Assembly: GCA_024278935.1 (NCBI GenBank) | Contig: JAJRSF010000014.1 | Span: 1-64,000, forward strand | From: Candidatus Zixiibacteriota bacterium | Lineage (GTDB): Bacteria; Zixibacteria; MSB-5A5; GN15; FEB-12 | Reading direction: 5' to 3' | Length of the DNA: 64,000 bases | In this document: positions 53,075 through 61,391 of the stretch, piece by piece | How positions within the stretch are numbered: position 1 is the first letter of the stretch | How the letters are laid out: the number at the start of each line of letters is the position of its first letter | Notes under the pieces: model-generated | The model's input: only the letters and a program-made list of their open reading frames with translations | The model's database searches: none | What the model was told of the DNA's origin: nothing | Program-made: the position numbers and the translations under genes

Positions 53075-54763
53075 ATGCCAAAATTTAAACTCGCCATAGG
53101 TCTGCACAATCATCAACCGGTCGGAAACTTTGACTTTGTTTTTGATGAGTCCCATCAAAAAGCATACAAACCATTTGCCAATCTGCTTGCTAAATATCCG
53201 AACATTCGCATATCGCTTCATCAGTCTGGAATCTTATGGGACTGGCAGGAAAAACATAAACCGGAATATATAAAAAAAATACAAAAGTTGGTAGATAAGA
53301 AACAGATCGAACTTATGTCCGGTGGATTCTACGAACCTATTCTCGTTTCAATCCGAGAGCAAGATTGTTATGGTCAGATTCAGAAACTTGATAGCTATAT
53401 TAAAAATCGGTTTCAGACAACCCCCAAAGGTGCCTGGCTAACTGAACGGATATGGGAACCGCATCTTCCGAAAATTCTCAATAATGCAGGGGTAAAATTT
53501 ATTCCTGTTGATGATACCCATTTTATCTATGCCGGGTTTGATGAGTCTCAACTAACCGGTCCGTTTGTGACCGAGTTTGAGGGGAAAGAGCTGACATTGC
53601 TACCGATTTCAAAACGGATGCACTATCTGATTCCGTTTGGAACTGTCGATGAGCTGATTGCTGAACTGAAACAGATGGCGGAGAAAAATCCGAACGGTAT
53701 GGTAATCTACGCCGACGATGGTGAAAAATTCGGCTCATGGCCTAAGACATATGAACATTGTTATAAAGATAAATGGTTACAAAACTTTTTCGATGCGGTC
53801 ACTTCCAATTCTGACTGGCTAGAGATCGTTCCGCTTTCAGAAGCTGCCAACGCTCAGCCTGTCGGGCGGGCGTATCTGCCGTCGGCTTCTTATGCCGAGA
53901 TGCTCCACTGGTCTATTCCGTCGAAACCGTTTATCGAATACGAAAATTTTGAAAAGTTTTTACAAGAGCAGGGGGAAGATGAAGCGTATGGTCGTTTTGT
54001 TCGGGGTGGTCATTGGCGGGGATTCTTGACCAAGTATGAAGAAGTAAACCTGATGCATAAAAAGATGTTATACATCTCACAAAAATTAGAAGCGTTAGAA
54101 TCTAAACATAAAAAGTCAGAACAATTTAAGCAGGCACAAGATAATCTATACGCCGCCCAATGTAATTGTCCTTATTGGCATGGCGTTTTTGGCGGGCTGT
54201 ATCTTCCGCATATTCGTACCGCAATCTATTCGCATTTGGTTGAGGCAGAGTCGTTGATTGCACAGCTTGAGAAGAATCCACTTTCAATAAAAATGTTAGA
54301 TTTTGATATAGATGGTCATGATGAAATTATTGTCGAGACAGATAAGCTTACATCGGTTTTTAAACCGCAATTCGGTGGCACTATGATTGAGCTTTCGATG
54401 CTTGATAAAAAATTCTCACTGACCGATACACTGACCCGTCGCAAAGAGGGCTACCATCTCAAACTCGAACAAGCAGTCACCGAAGATAAAGCAGGCGAGT
54501 CAAAATCTATACATGATTTAGTGTTGACTAAAGAGGAAGGGCTATCAGATTTTCTACTGGAAGCTTGGTATCTTAAACGTTGTTTTATCGACCATGTTTT
54601 TACAGGCGATGTTGACTTTGATAAGTTTCAGTCTAACAAGTTTGGTGAGCATGGTGACGTTGTGCTTGAAGCATACGATTCAAAAATAAAAGGTAACAAA
54701 GTCATTCTCACTCGTCATGGAAATCTGAGACGTGCAAACGATGTTGTTGGTTTGACGATTTAA
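53075..54763 (+). CDS. GH57 4-alpha-glucanotransferase/alpha-amylase, truncated by an in-frame TAA
   Basis: 562 residues to the stop. The GH57 catalytic region begins with GLHNHQPVGNFD. The nucleophile is Glu124 in WLTERIWEP and the acid is the Asp pair 214-215 in YADDGEKFG, at almost the same positions as in the Thermococcus 4-alpha-glucanotransferase. A DUF1925-like central region and the start of the DUF1926-like C-terminal domain follow. After VGLTI a TAA interrupts, but the same frame continues for another 157 codons to 55234. It acts on alpha-1,4-glucans (glycogen or maltodextrin), cytoplasmic. The interruption spares the catalytic core. Confidence 0.9.
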   Translation: MPKFKLAIGLHNHQPVGNFDFVFDESHQKAYKPFANLLAKYPNIRISLHQSGILWDWQEKHKPEYIKKIQKLVDKKQIELMSGGFYEPILVSIREQDCYGQIQKLDSYIKNRFQTTPKGAWLTERIWEPHLPKILNNAGVKFIPVDDTHFIYAGFDESQLTGPFVTEFEGKELTLLPISKRMHYLIPFGTVDELIAELKQMAEKNPNGMVIYADDGEKFGSWPKTYEHCYKDKWLQNFFDAVTSNSDWLEIVPLSEAANAQPVGRAYLPSASYAEMLHWSIPSKPFIEYENFEKFLQEQGEDEAYGRFVRGGHWRGFLTKYEEVNLMHKKMLYISQKLEALESKHKKSEQFKQAQDNLYAAQCNCPYWHGVFGGLYLPHIRTAIYSHLVEAESLIAQLEKNPLSIKMLDFDIDGHDEIIVETDKLTSVFKPQFGGTMIELSMLDKKFSLTDTLTRRKEGYHLKLEQAVTEDKAGESKSIHDLVLTKEEGLSDFLLEAWYLKRCFIDHVFTGDVDFDKFQSNKFGEHGDVVLEAYDSKIKGNKVILTRHGNLRRANDVVGLTI

Positions 54764-55234
54764 AAATCTTTTACGTTCACCGATAATTCAGAATCAATTG
54801 ATATCGTCTACAAACTAACTGCTGACATTGATACACCGATAGATATAAATTTTGGTATAGAAAATAATTTTAATTTTCAGGCAGGACATGCTATTGATAG
54901 GTTTGTGCTAATAGATAATGTGCAACCAAAAGATGGCTATCTTGATTCTGATGGTGAACATACCGACTCGCATTCAATAGCGATGATTGACCAGTACCGT
55001 GATGTTGGCGTTGCTTTGTGTGCCGAGACAAAATCGAATATATGGCATCTTCCGATATTTACCGTCTCGCTTTCCGAGAGTGGCTTTGAAAAAGTCTATC
55101 AGGGAACGACGATTGTGCATCAGTATAATTTAAAAGTCTCTGACAAACCGCTTGAGCTGAAAGTTACGTTGGTAACCGGCAATGAGCAATCGGTGCGAGA
55201 ATTGTTGGAAACATTACAAACTGCGGTTTCTTGA
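54764..55234 (+). pseudogene. C-terminal beta domain of the GH57 enzyme after the in-frame stop
   Basis: Reading straight on from the TAA in the same frame gives SESIDIVYKLTADIDTPIDI, FGIENNFNFQAGHAIDRF and then the track ORF 54905-55234 (DNVQPKDGYLDSD), ending LLETLQTAVS. The GTG at 54905 is internal and has no ribosome-binding site. This matches a DUF1926-type C-terminal domain. The whole gene would be about 719 residues, as expected for this GH57 subgroup. Confidence 0.8.
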
Positions 55235-55253
55235 GAATTAAACAAGTATGTAG

Positions 55254-55278
55254 GGCAGAACCCTTTAGTGGTTCTGCC
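55254..55278. repeat. Hairpin repeat GGCAGAACC/GGTTCTGCC
   Basis: 9-bp perfect arms and a 7-base loop, preceded by GTAG. The same arms form the lpxA terminator (43853), and a half-copy is at about 38254-38276. It ends the GH57 gene but lacks a T tract. Confidence 0.7.
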
Positions 55279-55295
55279 AATGAAAAAGAAACGAA

Positions 55296-55700
55296 TTAAA
55301 ATTCAAATTCATTTCCTATGTCTAATTCAAAAACATTGAATTTTTGATGGTTTGTATATGTAGAAAATGCAGAGAATGGGGATAAATCTTGTTCAGTAGT
55401 ACCAAATGGAATCATCATATCTAGAATAAAGTTTGTACTTCCAATATTGGTCTTGAAAGGGGTAGATAGCTTTACATGAAATCTCGATATACCTTGATCA
55501 ATAGTAGAAAGTGTCGAGTCAATAATTCCACTGAAATTACTAGAATAAATAGAAGTTTTATAGTTCTCATAATTAATACCCATGAAAAGTTTGATCTTTT
55601 GCTGATGCTTATGGGTAGCATTTTCAGCAGAAAGAATACTTGTGGAAATTAGTAAAACAAAAAGTATTGTTGATGAAATTTTGCTAAATTGAGTCTTCAT
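55296..55700 (-). CDS. Small exported protein, outer-membrane-like
   Basis: 134 residues. A signal peptide ends near ILSAEN. The rest alternates beta strands (KIKLFMGINYENYKTS, RFHVKLSTPF, NFILDMMIPF) and ends in FELDIGNEFEF, with a terminal Phe as in barrel proteins, although it is short for a barrel. AGGAGG lies 8 bases before the ATG. No family is recognised. Confidence 0.65.
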   Translation of the reverse strand: MKTQFSKISSTILFVLLISTSILSAENATHKHQQKIKLFMGINYENYKTSIYSSNFSGIIDSTLSTIDQGISRFHVKLSTPFKTNIGSTNFILDMMIPFGTTEQDLSPFSAFSTYTNHQKFNVFELDIGNEFEF

Positions 55701-55961
55701 CGAATTTTCCTCCTATGGTAAAATGTTTTGGTTTTATTTGTGTTAATATTATACATTAAAAATAATGTAAATCAAGAGGAAAGGGTATGGAGTTGTCTAT
55801 TAAAGACAATAGAATTAACTTTCAAATACTTGTAAGAATGAACATCTTGTCGGGTTCAGCAACTTGTAAACAATTTGCTTGGAACACCGTCATACAGCTA
55901 GTATTAACTTTCATCTACATAATCCACTTGTCTTTTAGAGCGAATTCGATATATTCTAATA

Positions 55962-56702
55962 ATGATTAAAAAAATTGCCGAAATAGCATCAAATTGCAAA
56001 CGTATAGTAGTCCTGACTGGGGCAGGAATTTCTGCCGAGTCGGGCGTTCCGACATTTCGGGGGAAAGATGGTGTCTGGGCAAATTTTAAGCCCGAAGAAC
56101 TCGCTTCAGTTGCAGGGTTCATGGAAAATACAGAAATTGTATGGGAGTGGTATAATTGGCGACGTGAATTAATGGAAAAAGTGAAGCCGAATAAAGGGCA
56201 TATCGCAATCACCAATTTAGAAAAACTCTCGCCTAATTTTTCATTGATAACTCAAAATGTCGATGGACTCCATACAATTGCCGAGACTCAAAATATATTA
56301 GAACTCCATGGAAATATCAGCCGTAACAAATGTTCGGTCTGTCATCTGATAGTCGACGAAAAGCTGGTTATCGACCCAAGCAATATACCAACATGTAAAA
56401 AATGCGGTGGCAAAATTCGCCCTGATATTGTATGGTTTGGCGAAATGCTAGATGAACAGCTTATCAGTCAGGCGATGGTTGATTCTGAACAAGCGGAAAT
56501 ATTCTTTTGTATCGGCACATCAGCCGTGGTACATCCTGCCGCTTCGCTTCCGTCGATAGCAAAACAGCGTGGAGCTGTTCTTGTTGAAATCAATACCGAA
56601 GAAACAGTCCTGACATCACAGGCTGATTATTTTGTACAAGGCAAATCAGGTGAAATTCTCCCTGAAATCATACAGTTGGTTCAGGAAAAGAAATCAATTT
56701 AA
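55962..56702 (+). CDS. cobB: SIR2-family NAD-dependent protein deacylase
   Basis: 246 residues with all sirtuin motifs: GAGISAESGVPTFRG, TQNVDGLH (catalytic His in LELHGN), four zinc cysteines (CSVC and CKKC) and CIGTSAVVHPAASLP. It removes acyl groups from lysines using NAD. The ATG at 55962 overlaps the end of a doubtful upstream 60-codon ORF; Shine-Dalgarno weak. Confidence 0.94.
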   Translation: MIKKIAEIASNCKRIVVLTGAGISAESGVPTFRGKDGVWANFKPEELASVAGFMENTEIVWEWYNWRRELMEKVKPNKGHIAITNLEKLSPNFSLITQNVDGLHTIAETQNILELHGNISRNKCSVCHLIVDEKLVIDPSNIPTCKKCGGKIRPDIVWFGEMLDEQLISQAMVDSEQAEIFFCIGTSAVVHPAASLPSIAKQRGAVLVEINTEETVLTSQADYFVQGKSGEILPEIIQLVQEKKSI

Positions 56703-56754
56703 GTTGCATCTGAGACTGGTTTTCAGTAGTATAAGAGATAGAATATTGCTAAAT

Positions 56755-58239
56755 ATGACAAAAAAAAACCTAACATATCTTACACTCTTTTTGTGCCTCA
56801 CAGTATTTCTCAGTCTTTCAGGCTGCGTATATTACAACACCTTTTTTAATGCGAAAAAAGCATTTAATGAGGCAGAAAAAATACGTGCAAGAACAAAATA
56901 CACTTCGGATACCGGTGGTAATAAGCAATATCAATATGCCATTGAAAAGGCACTCAAAGTAATTGAAAACCATCCCAATACAAAATATTACGATGACGCT
57001 CTCTATGTAATCGGTGTTTCATATTATAACACAAAGCAATATGCCAAAGCAGGTCGACGACTAAGAGAATTGATTGCAAATTATCCTGAATCACCTTACA
57101 TAAAAGAATCGGAACTCTACTTAGCGAAGACAAAATTAAAATCTCGCGAAGAAGAAGAAGCGATGGTCTTGTTTGAAGATATTTTTAATTCCGATTATGA
57201 AAGAACATTAAAGTCCGAAGCTGCGATGGGCTTAGGGCAATATTACTATAATAATAATCAATTTCTTGATGCCCAGCCTTATTTTATGTCGGTCCGTGAT
57301 TCATTAGGTAATGATATTGAAAAAAAGAGAGCCCAACAATATATTGCCGATGGTTATTACAGACTCTTTTTATTCGATGATGCTTTAGGGGCTTATCTGC
57401 AACTTGCTGAGATGGATCTAGATAAAAAAGAAAAATATCATGCCATGTTTACTGCCTCTCAAGCAGCTTTTAGGTTAATGAGAATCGATGATGGGATGGA
57501 TTACTTAAACTCACTTTTAGAAAATGAAATTTACTTTAGTTCTTTTGGTGAGCTTAAATTAGCAATTGCCCAGGGAAAAGAATATGATGGCGAGTTTGAA
57601 GATGCCGAAGAGATTTATTTAGAGCTTAAAGATATTCAAAATAAAAAAGTTGCCTCCGAGGCAAATTACCAACTTGGACTCATAGCACAACTCGACAACG
57701 ATGACCTACTTCTTGCAAAAGAATACTATGACACTGCCACAAAATTATATCGTGCGAATGAATCCGGTGAAGATGCTTTGTATCGTTCTGTTGAAATCGG
57801 GAAACTTGCGATTTTTGCCCGTACACTCGAAATTGATTCAACAACGACACAGGAAAATATAGACGATGCCGCCTTTACACAAATCCAGTTAGCTCAAATT
57901 TATTGGTTATCTTTAGATAAACCGGATACCGCTATGATGGAAATGCAGTATGTTATTGACTCATTCCCAACTGCCTTTGATGTACCAACGGCGATGATTG
58001 CTCTTTCGCAGATGTATAAAGAACATAAAAATGACTCGACAGCATCTGACTCTATACTACATTTAGTACTGGAAAAATATCCGACATCTGATAGAGTTCC
58101 TGAAGTGCTGGACTTATTAGATTTAAAAGGAACCGCCGCAGATACCGGATATGCAAAATTATATTTAGACAAGGCGGAAGCTTTTTTGCCGATGAAAACA
58201 ATATGGATTCATCAAAATATTACTACCAATATATTGTAG
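56755..58239 (+). CDS. TPR lipoprotein, N-terminal fragment of a TPR/TonB-C protein
   Basis: From the ATG at 56755 (MTKKNLTYLTLF), which begins a lipoprotein signal with lipobox LSLSGC; the track start at 56632 lies in the sirtuin gene and adds a spurious extension. After CVYYNTFFNAKKAFNEAEK come about ten BamD/YbgF-like tetratricopeptide repeats (YYDDALYVIGVSYYNTKQYAKAGRRL). At T6 (58182-58187) the frame leaves KAEAF and ends 17 codons later, whereas the -1 frame gives ADENNMDSSKYYYQYIV, continuing the TPR. Joined product about 707 residues. Likely an outer-membrane or periplasmic assembly factor; it lies just before the pyrKDF genes. Confidence 0.88.
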   Translation: MTKKNLTYLTLFLCLTVFLSLSGCVYYNTFFNAKKAFNEAEKIRARTKYTSDTGGNKQYQYAIEKALKVIENHPNTKYYDDALYVIGVSYYNTKQYAKAGRRLRELIANYPESPYIKESELYLAKTKLKSREEEEAMVLFEDIFNSDYERTLKSEAAMGLGQYYYNNNQFLDAQPYFMSVRDSLGNDIEKKRAQQYIADGYYRLFLFDDALGAYLQLAEMDLDKKEKYHAMFTASQAAFRLMRIDDGMDYLNSLLENEIYFSSFGELKLAIAQGKEYDGEFEDAEEIYLELKDIQNKKVASEANYQLGLIAQLDNDDLLLAKEYYDTATKLYRANESGEDALYRSVEIGKLAIFARTLEIDSTTTQENIDDAAFTQIQLAQIYWLSLDKPDTAMMEMQYVIDSFPTAFDVPTAMIALSQMYKEHKNDSTASDSILHLVLEKYPTSDRVPEVLDLLDLKGTAADTGYAKLYLDKAEAFLPMKTIWIHQNITTNIL

Positions 58240-58877
58240 ACAACTTTCCCGAGTCAGATATTTATCTGCAAGCTCGGTTTGCTCTCTTATGGCTAGTCGA
58301 AGAATATCAAGCCCCCGGTGATTCAACTCTGTTTTTTGCTTACAACGCATTTATCGATTCATTCCCGGGAACTCCATGGGCAAACGAAGCGAATAAAATT
58401 GTCAGACTTGCAAATAGAGAAAAAAAGAGAGAAGATCAGGGTGATTCAACTCGTACTGATGACAGGAACGACAATGAGAGTGAAAATTTGCTCGCGGGTG
58501 GCAACTCAGATGGTGAAGAAGAATATGTTGAAGATGAATATCTCGATCCTTTTGTAGCACTATATATTGATCCAAAAGGAAAAAAAGCACAGGTCATGAG
58601 ACTGGAACCAATGCAAACAAGACGGGATTTTGTTTACCCTCCGGAAGCGTACCGTGAGGGATGGGAAGGGGATTTATATTTTCAAATCTTACTTGATTTC
58701 TCTGGTGAAGTTGCTGATTATAAACTGAAAATAAAATCGGCTCACGAAGCAATAGATAGAGAGGCTTCGGAATCGGTAGCGACTATGATTTTTGACATGA
58801 TTGATATACCACCTGAATTACAAGAATCCTGGTTTGTGTATAAATTCTCAGTTATAAAACCGGATAAGATACGATGA
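58203..58877 (+). CDS. C-terminal fragment with TPR remnant and TonB-C-like domain
   Basis: 224 residues in the shifted frame; the ATG at 58203 lacks a ribosome-binding site and is internal to a repeat. It completes the TPR array (FPESDIYLQARFALLWLVEEY), then has an acidic/polar linker (about 80-110, GNSDGEEEYVEDEY) and a TonB C-terminal-like fold (FVYPPEAYREGWEGDLYFQILLDFSGEV, then ESVATMIFDMIDIPP). TonB-C domains bind the TonB box or peptidoglycan-associated partners. The stop overlaps the start of pyrK by 4 bases. Confidence 0.85.
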   Translation: MDSSKYYYQYIVDNFPESDIYLQARFALLWLVEEYQAPGDSTLFFAYNAFIDSFPGTPWANEANKIVRLANREKKREDQGDSTRTDDRNDNESENLLAGGNSDGEEEYVEDEYLDPFVALYIDPKGKKAQVMRLEPMQTRRDFVYPPEAYREGWEGDLYFQILLDFSGEVADYKLKIKSAHEAIDREASESVATMIFDMIDIPPELQESWFVYKFSVIKPDKIR

Positions 58878-59662
58878 TAAAACCAACTTGTGATGACACC
58901 ATACTCGAAAAAAAACGAAACTTAAAAAACAGATATTTTTCATTTACGTTCAAACCTTTTTCACTTGTTAAAAAATGTAAGCCCGGGCATTTTGTGCAAT
59001 TAGAACTGCCCAATACAGATATTTATTTTAGAAGACCTTTCTCTATCGCATCGGTAACATCAGATGGTGATATTGAAATTATATTTAAAATTTTCGGCAA
59101 AGGTACCGCCTTGCTCGCAGAACTTGCCAAAGGAGGCACAGTCAATCTGCTTGGACCTCTTGGTAAGTCGTTTACTTTTCCAAAAAAGAATGAACAAACA
59201 ATTATTATAGCCGGTGGTGTCGGGTTTCCTCCGCTGATGTATCTTGCTGTTGAAATGATAGCCAAAGGATACAACCCAAAATCTATACACTTTTTCTACG
59301 GCGGAAGAACAACCGATGACATCATTGAAAAAAGCCGTATCAAAAAACTTGGCGTCAATTTTTATCCAGTTACCGAAGATGGGTCCTACGGCACTAAAGG
59401 ATTGGTGACCAAACCGGTCGAAGAATTTATACAATCATCAGATTCAAAAATGAGAATTTACTCCTGTGGACCTACCGGCATGCTCAAAGCTGCCGATTCT
59501 CTCGGACTAAAATATTCCGTTCCGGGACAACTTTCGCTTGAAGCTCCAATGCCATGCGGTGTTGGTATCTGTCTTGGCTGTGTTGTAGAAAAAAACGATG
59601 GGACTCATGCAAGGGTTTGTTGTGATGGACCAATTTTTGAAATCGGGGAGATTAAATTATGA
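58874..59662 (+). CDS. pyrK: Dihydroorotate dehydrogenase electron-transfer subunit
   Basis: 262 residues. The FAD-binding motif RRPFSIAS (about 56-63), NAD-binding GGVGFPPLMYLA, and the 2Fe-2S cysteines in MPCGVGICLGCVV plus a further Cys near CCDGP are all present. PyrK passes electrons from PyrD to NAD. Overlaps pyrD by 4 bases, so the two subunits are coupled. Confidence 0.95.
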   Translation: MIKPTCDDTILEKKRNLKNRYFSFTFKPFSLVKKCKPGHFVQLELPNTDIYFRRPFSIASVTSDGDIEIIFKIFGKGTALLAELAKGGTVNLLGPLGKSFTFPKKNEQTIIIAGGVGFPPLMYLAVEMIAKGYNPKSIHFFYGGRTTDDIIEKSRIKKLGVNFYPVTEDGSYGTKGLVTKPVEEFIQSSDSKMRIYSCGPTGMLKAADSLGLKYSVPGQLSLEAPMPCGVGICLGCVVEKNDGTHARVCCDGPIFEIGEIKL

Positions 59663-60576
59663 AACCTGATTTAAAAGTAAATATCGCAGGCGTTGAGTTT
59701 GCAAATCCGCTCATGACCGCATCGGGATGTTGTGGCTACGGCGAAGAGTTAGCAGATATCTTTCCGCTTGCAAAGCTCGGTGCTTTGGTTACAAAATCTA
59801 TTTCGCTCAACCCTCGCTTGGGTCACCCACCTCCACGTACAGCCGAAGTCAGATCGGGAATGCTCAATGCGATTGGTTTAGCAAATGTTGGTATCGAAAA
59901 ATTTATCTCTGATAAAATTCCATTTTTAGATAAACAACCAACAAAAATAATTGTTAATGTTGCAGGTTCCAAACTAGCAGAATATGTTGAAGTCTGTTCC
60001 AAGCTGAATGACTTTGAATCTGTCAGCATGATAGAGCTTAATATCAGTTGTCCAAATGTTGACGAAGGTGGCATGGAGTTTGGTTCCGACCCGGTAATGA
60101 CTGAAAAATCTCTCAAAGCAGTCAAAAAAGTTTTCGACCGTCCGATTATTGCCAAGCTCTCACCAAATGTAACATCAATTGTTGAAATAGCAAAAGCTGC
60201 CGAACAAGGTGGTGCCGATGCCTTCTCGGTGATAAATTCACTTGTTGGTATGGCTGTGGATGCTGAATCATGGCATACAAAAATCACCAATAATAAAGGT
60301 GGTCTGACCGGACCTGCTATTAAACCAGTTGCTCTTCAGATGGTTCACGCCGTATATTCTCATAGTTCTCTGCCAATCATCGGAATCGGCGGTATTCAAT
60401 CGACGACCGATGTTATCGAATTTCTACTGTGTGGTGCGACTGCGGTGCAAATCGGAACGGCACTGTTTAAAGACCCAATGCTGTTTATTAAAATTGAAAA
60501 AGAATTGTTACAATATATGAAACGAAAAAAATGTAACACAATATACGATCTCATCGGAAAAGTGAGGAAATACTAA
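59659..60576 (+). CDS. pyrD: Dihydroorotate dehydrogenase, class 1B catalytic subunit
   Basis: 305 residues, a TIM barrel with FMN-binding and the catalytic Cys in ELNISCPNVDEGG. NSLVGMAVDAESW and GIGGIQSTTDVIEFLLCGA-type segments fit the NAD-dependent class 1B. It oxidises dihydroorotate to orotate. It overlaps pyrK before it and pyrF after it by one base. Confidence 0.95.
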   Translation: MKPDLKVNIAGVEFANPLMTASGCCGYGEELADIFPLAKLGALVTKSISLNPRLGHPPPRTAEVRSGMLNAIGLANVGIEKFISDKIPFLDKQPTKIIVNVAGSKLAEYVEVCSKLNDFESVSMIELNISCPNVDEGGMEFGSDPVMTEKSLKAVKKVFDRPIIAKLSPNVTSIVEIAKAAEQGGADAFSVINSLVGMAVDAESWHTKITNNKGGLTGPAIKPVALQMVHAVYSHSSLPIIGIGGIQSTTDVIEFLLCGATAVQIGTALFKDPMLFIKIEKELLQYMKRKKCNTIYDLIGKVRKY

Positions 60577-61391
60577 TGTCCGCTGTTGAGAAACTACAAG
60601 CTATACAAGAAAAAAATAAATCATACATCTGTTTAGGTCTGGATTTAGATCCTAAAAAAATGCCACCCGATTCTACTCTTTCAATAAAAAGTATGTATGA
60701 ATTTGCCATGAATATTATCGAGGCAACCAAAGATCATGTCTGTGCCTATAAACCGAACCTAGCTTTTTATGAACACTTAGGACACGACGGTCTTTCGCTA
60801 CTTGAATCTATCGTCAAACGTATGCCTGAAAATATCCCGCTTATCTTAGATTGCAAACGTGGGGATATTGGTAATACAGCTTCGTTTTATGCCGAAGCAA
60901 TGTTTGATAAAATGAATGCCGATTGGGTGACTTTAGCTCCATATATGGGTTATGATTCGATGCGTCCATTCTTGGAATATAAAGATAAAGGTATTTTTGT
61001 TCTTTGTCTGACTTCAAATTCCGGTTCAAAAGATTTCCAACTTCTTGATGTAGGTGGCAAACCTCTCTATGAAGTCGTTGCCGAAAAAGTTGACTATTGG
61101 AATAAAGAAAACAACTGCGGTTTAGTTGTTGGTGCGACAAATCCTGAACAGTTAAAAGATATACGAGTTATTGCCAAAGATATGCCGTTGTTAATTCCGG
61201 GTGTTGGAGTTCAAGGTGGTTCGCTTGAAAAATCACTTCTCTATGGAACCGACAATTTCACAAAACCGGCGGTGATAAATGTCTCACGCTCAGTCTTGTA
61301 TGCATCCAATGGTGCCGACTATGCCGACAAAGCTCGCGATGAACTTATCAAACTGAACAATCAATCAAAAAAATTAAAGCTGGTGAACTGA
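60576..61391 (+). CDS. pyrF: Orotidine 5'-phosphate decarboxylase (type 2)
   Basis: 271 residues. Catalytic and substrate motifs are visible: LGLDLDPKKMPPD, YKPNLAFYE, LDCKRGDIGNTASFYAEAMF (Lys/Asp tetrad) and LIPGVGVQGG with a final Arg region VINVSRSVLYAS. It makes UMP, completing pyrimidine synthesis. The frame ends in KKLKLVN. Near the end an A7 run (61367-61373, reading TCA AAA AAA) would, by a -1 slip, extend the protein into the proline-rich ORF that follows, which lacks a start of its own. Confidence 0.94.
   Translation: MSAVEKLQAIQEKNKSYICLGLDLDPKKMPPDSTLSIKSMYEFAMNIIEATKDHVCAYKPNLAFYEHLGHDGLSLLESIVKRMPENIPLILDCKRGDIGNTASFYAEAMFDKMNADWVTLAPYMGYDSMRPFLEYKDKGIFVLCLTSNSGSKDFQLLDVGGKPLYEVVAEKVDYWNKENNCGLVVGATNPEQLKDIRVIAKDMPLLIPGVGVQGGSLEKSLLYGTDNFTKPAVINVSRSVLYASNGADYADKARDELIKLNNQSKKLKLVN

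Noticed and set aside
55787-55969. 60-codon plus-strand ORF before the sirtuin gene
   Set aside because: It has a GAGG-like site but no family, low-complexity content, and contains REP-like sequence (TTGTCGGGTTCAGCAACTTG). It also overlaps the cobB start. I do not call it a gene.
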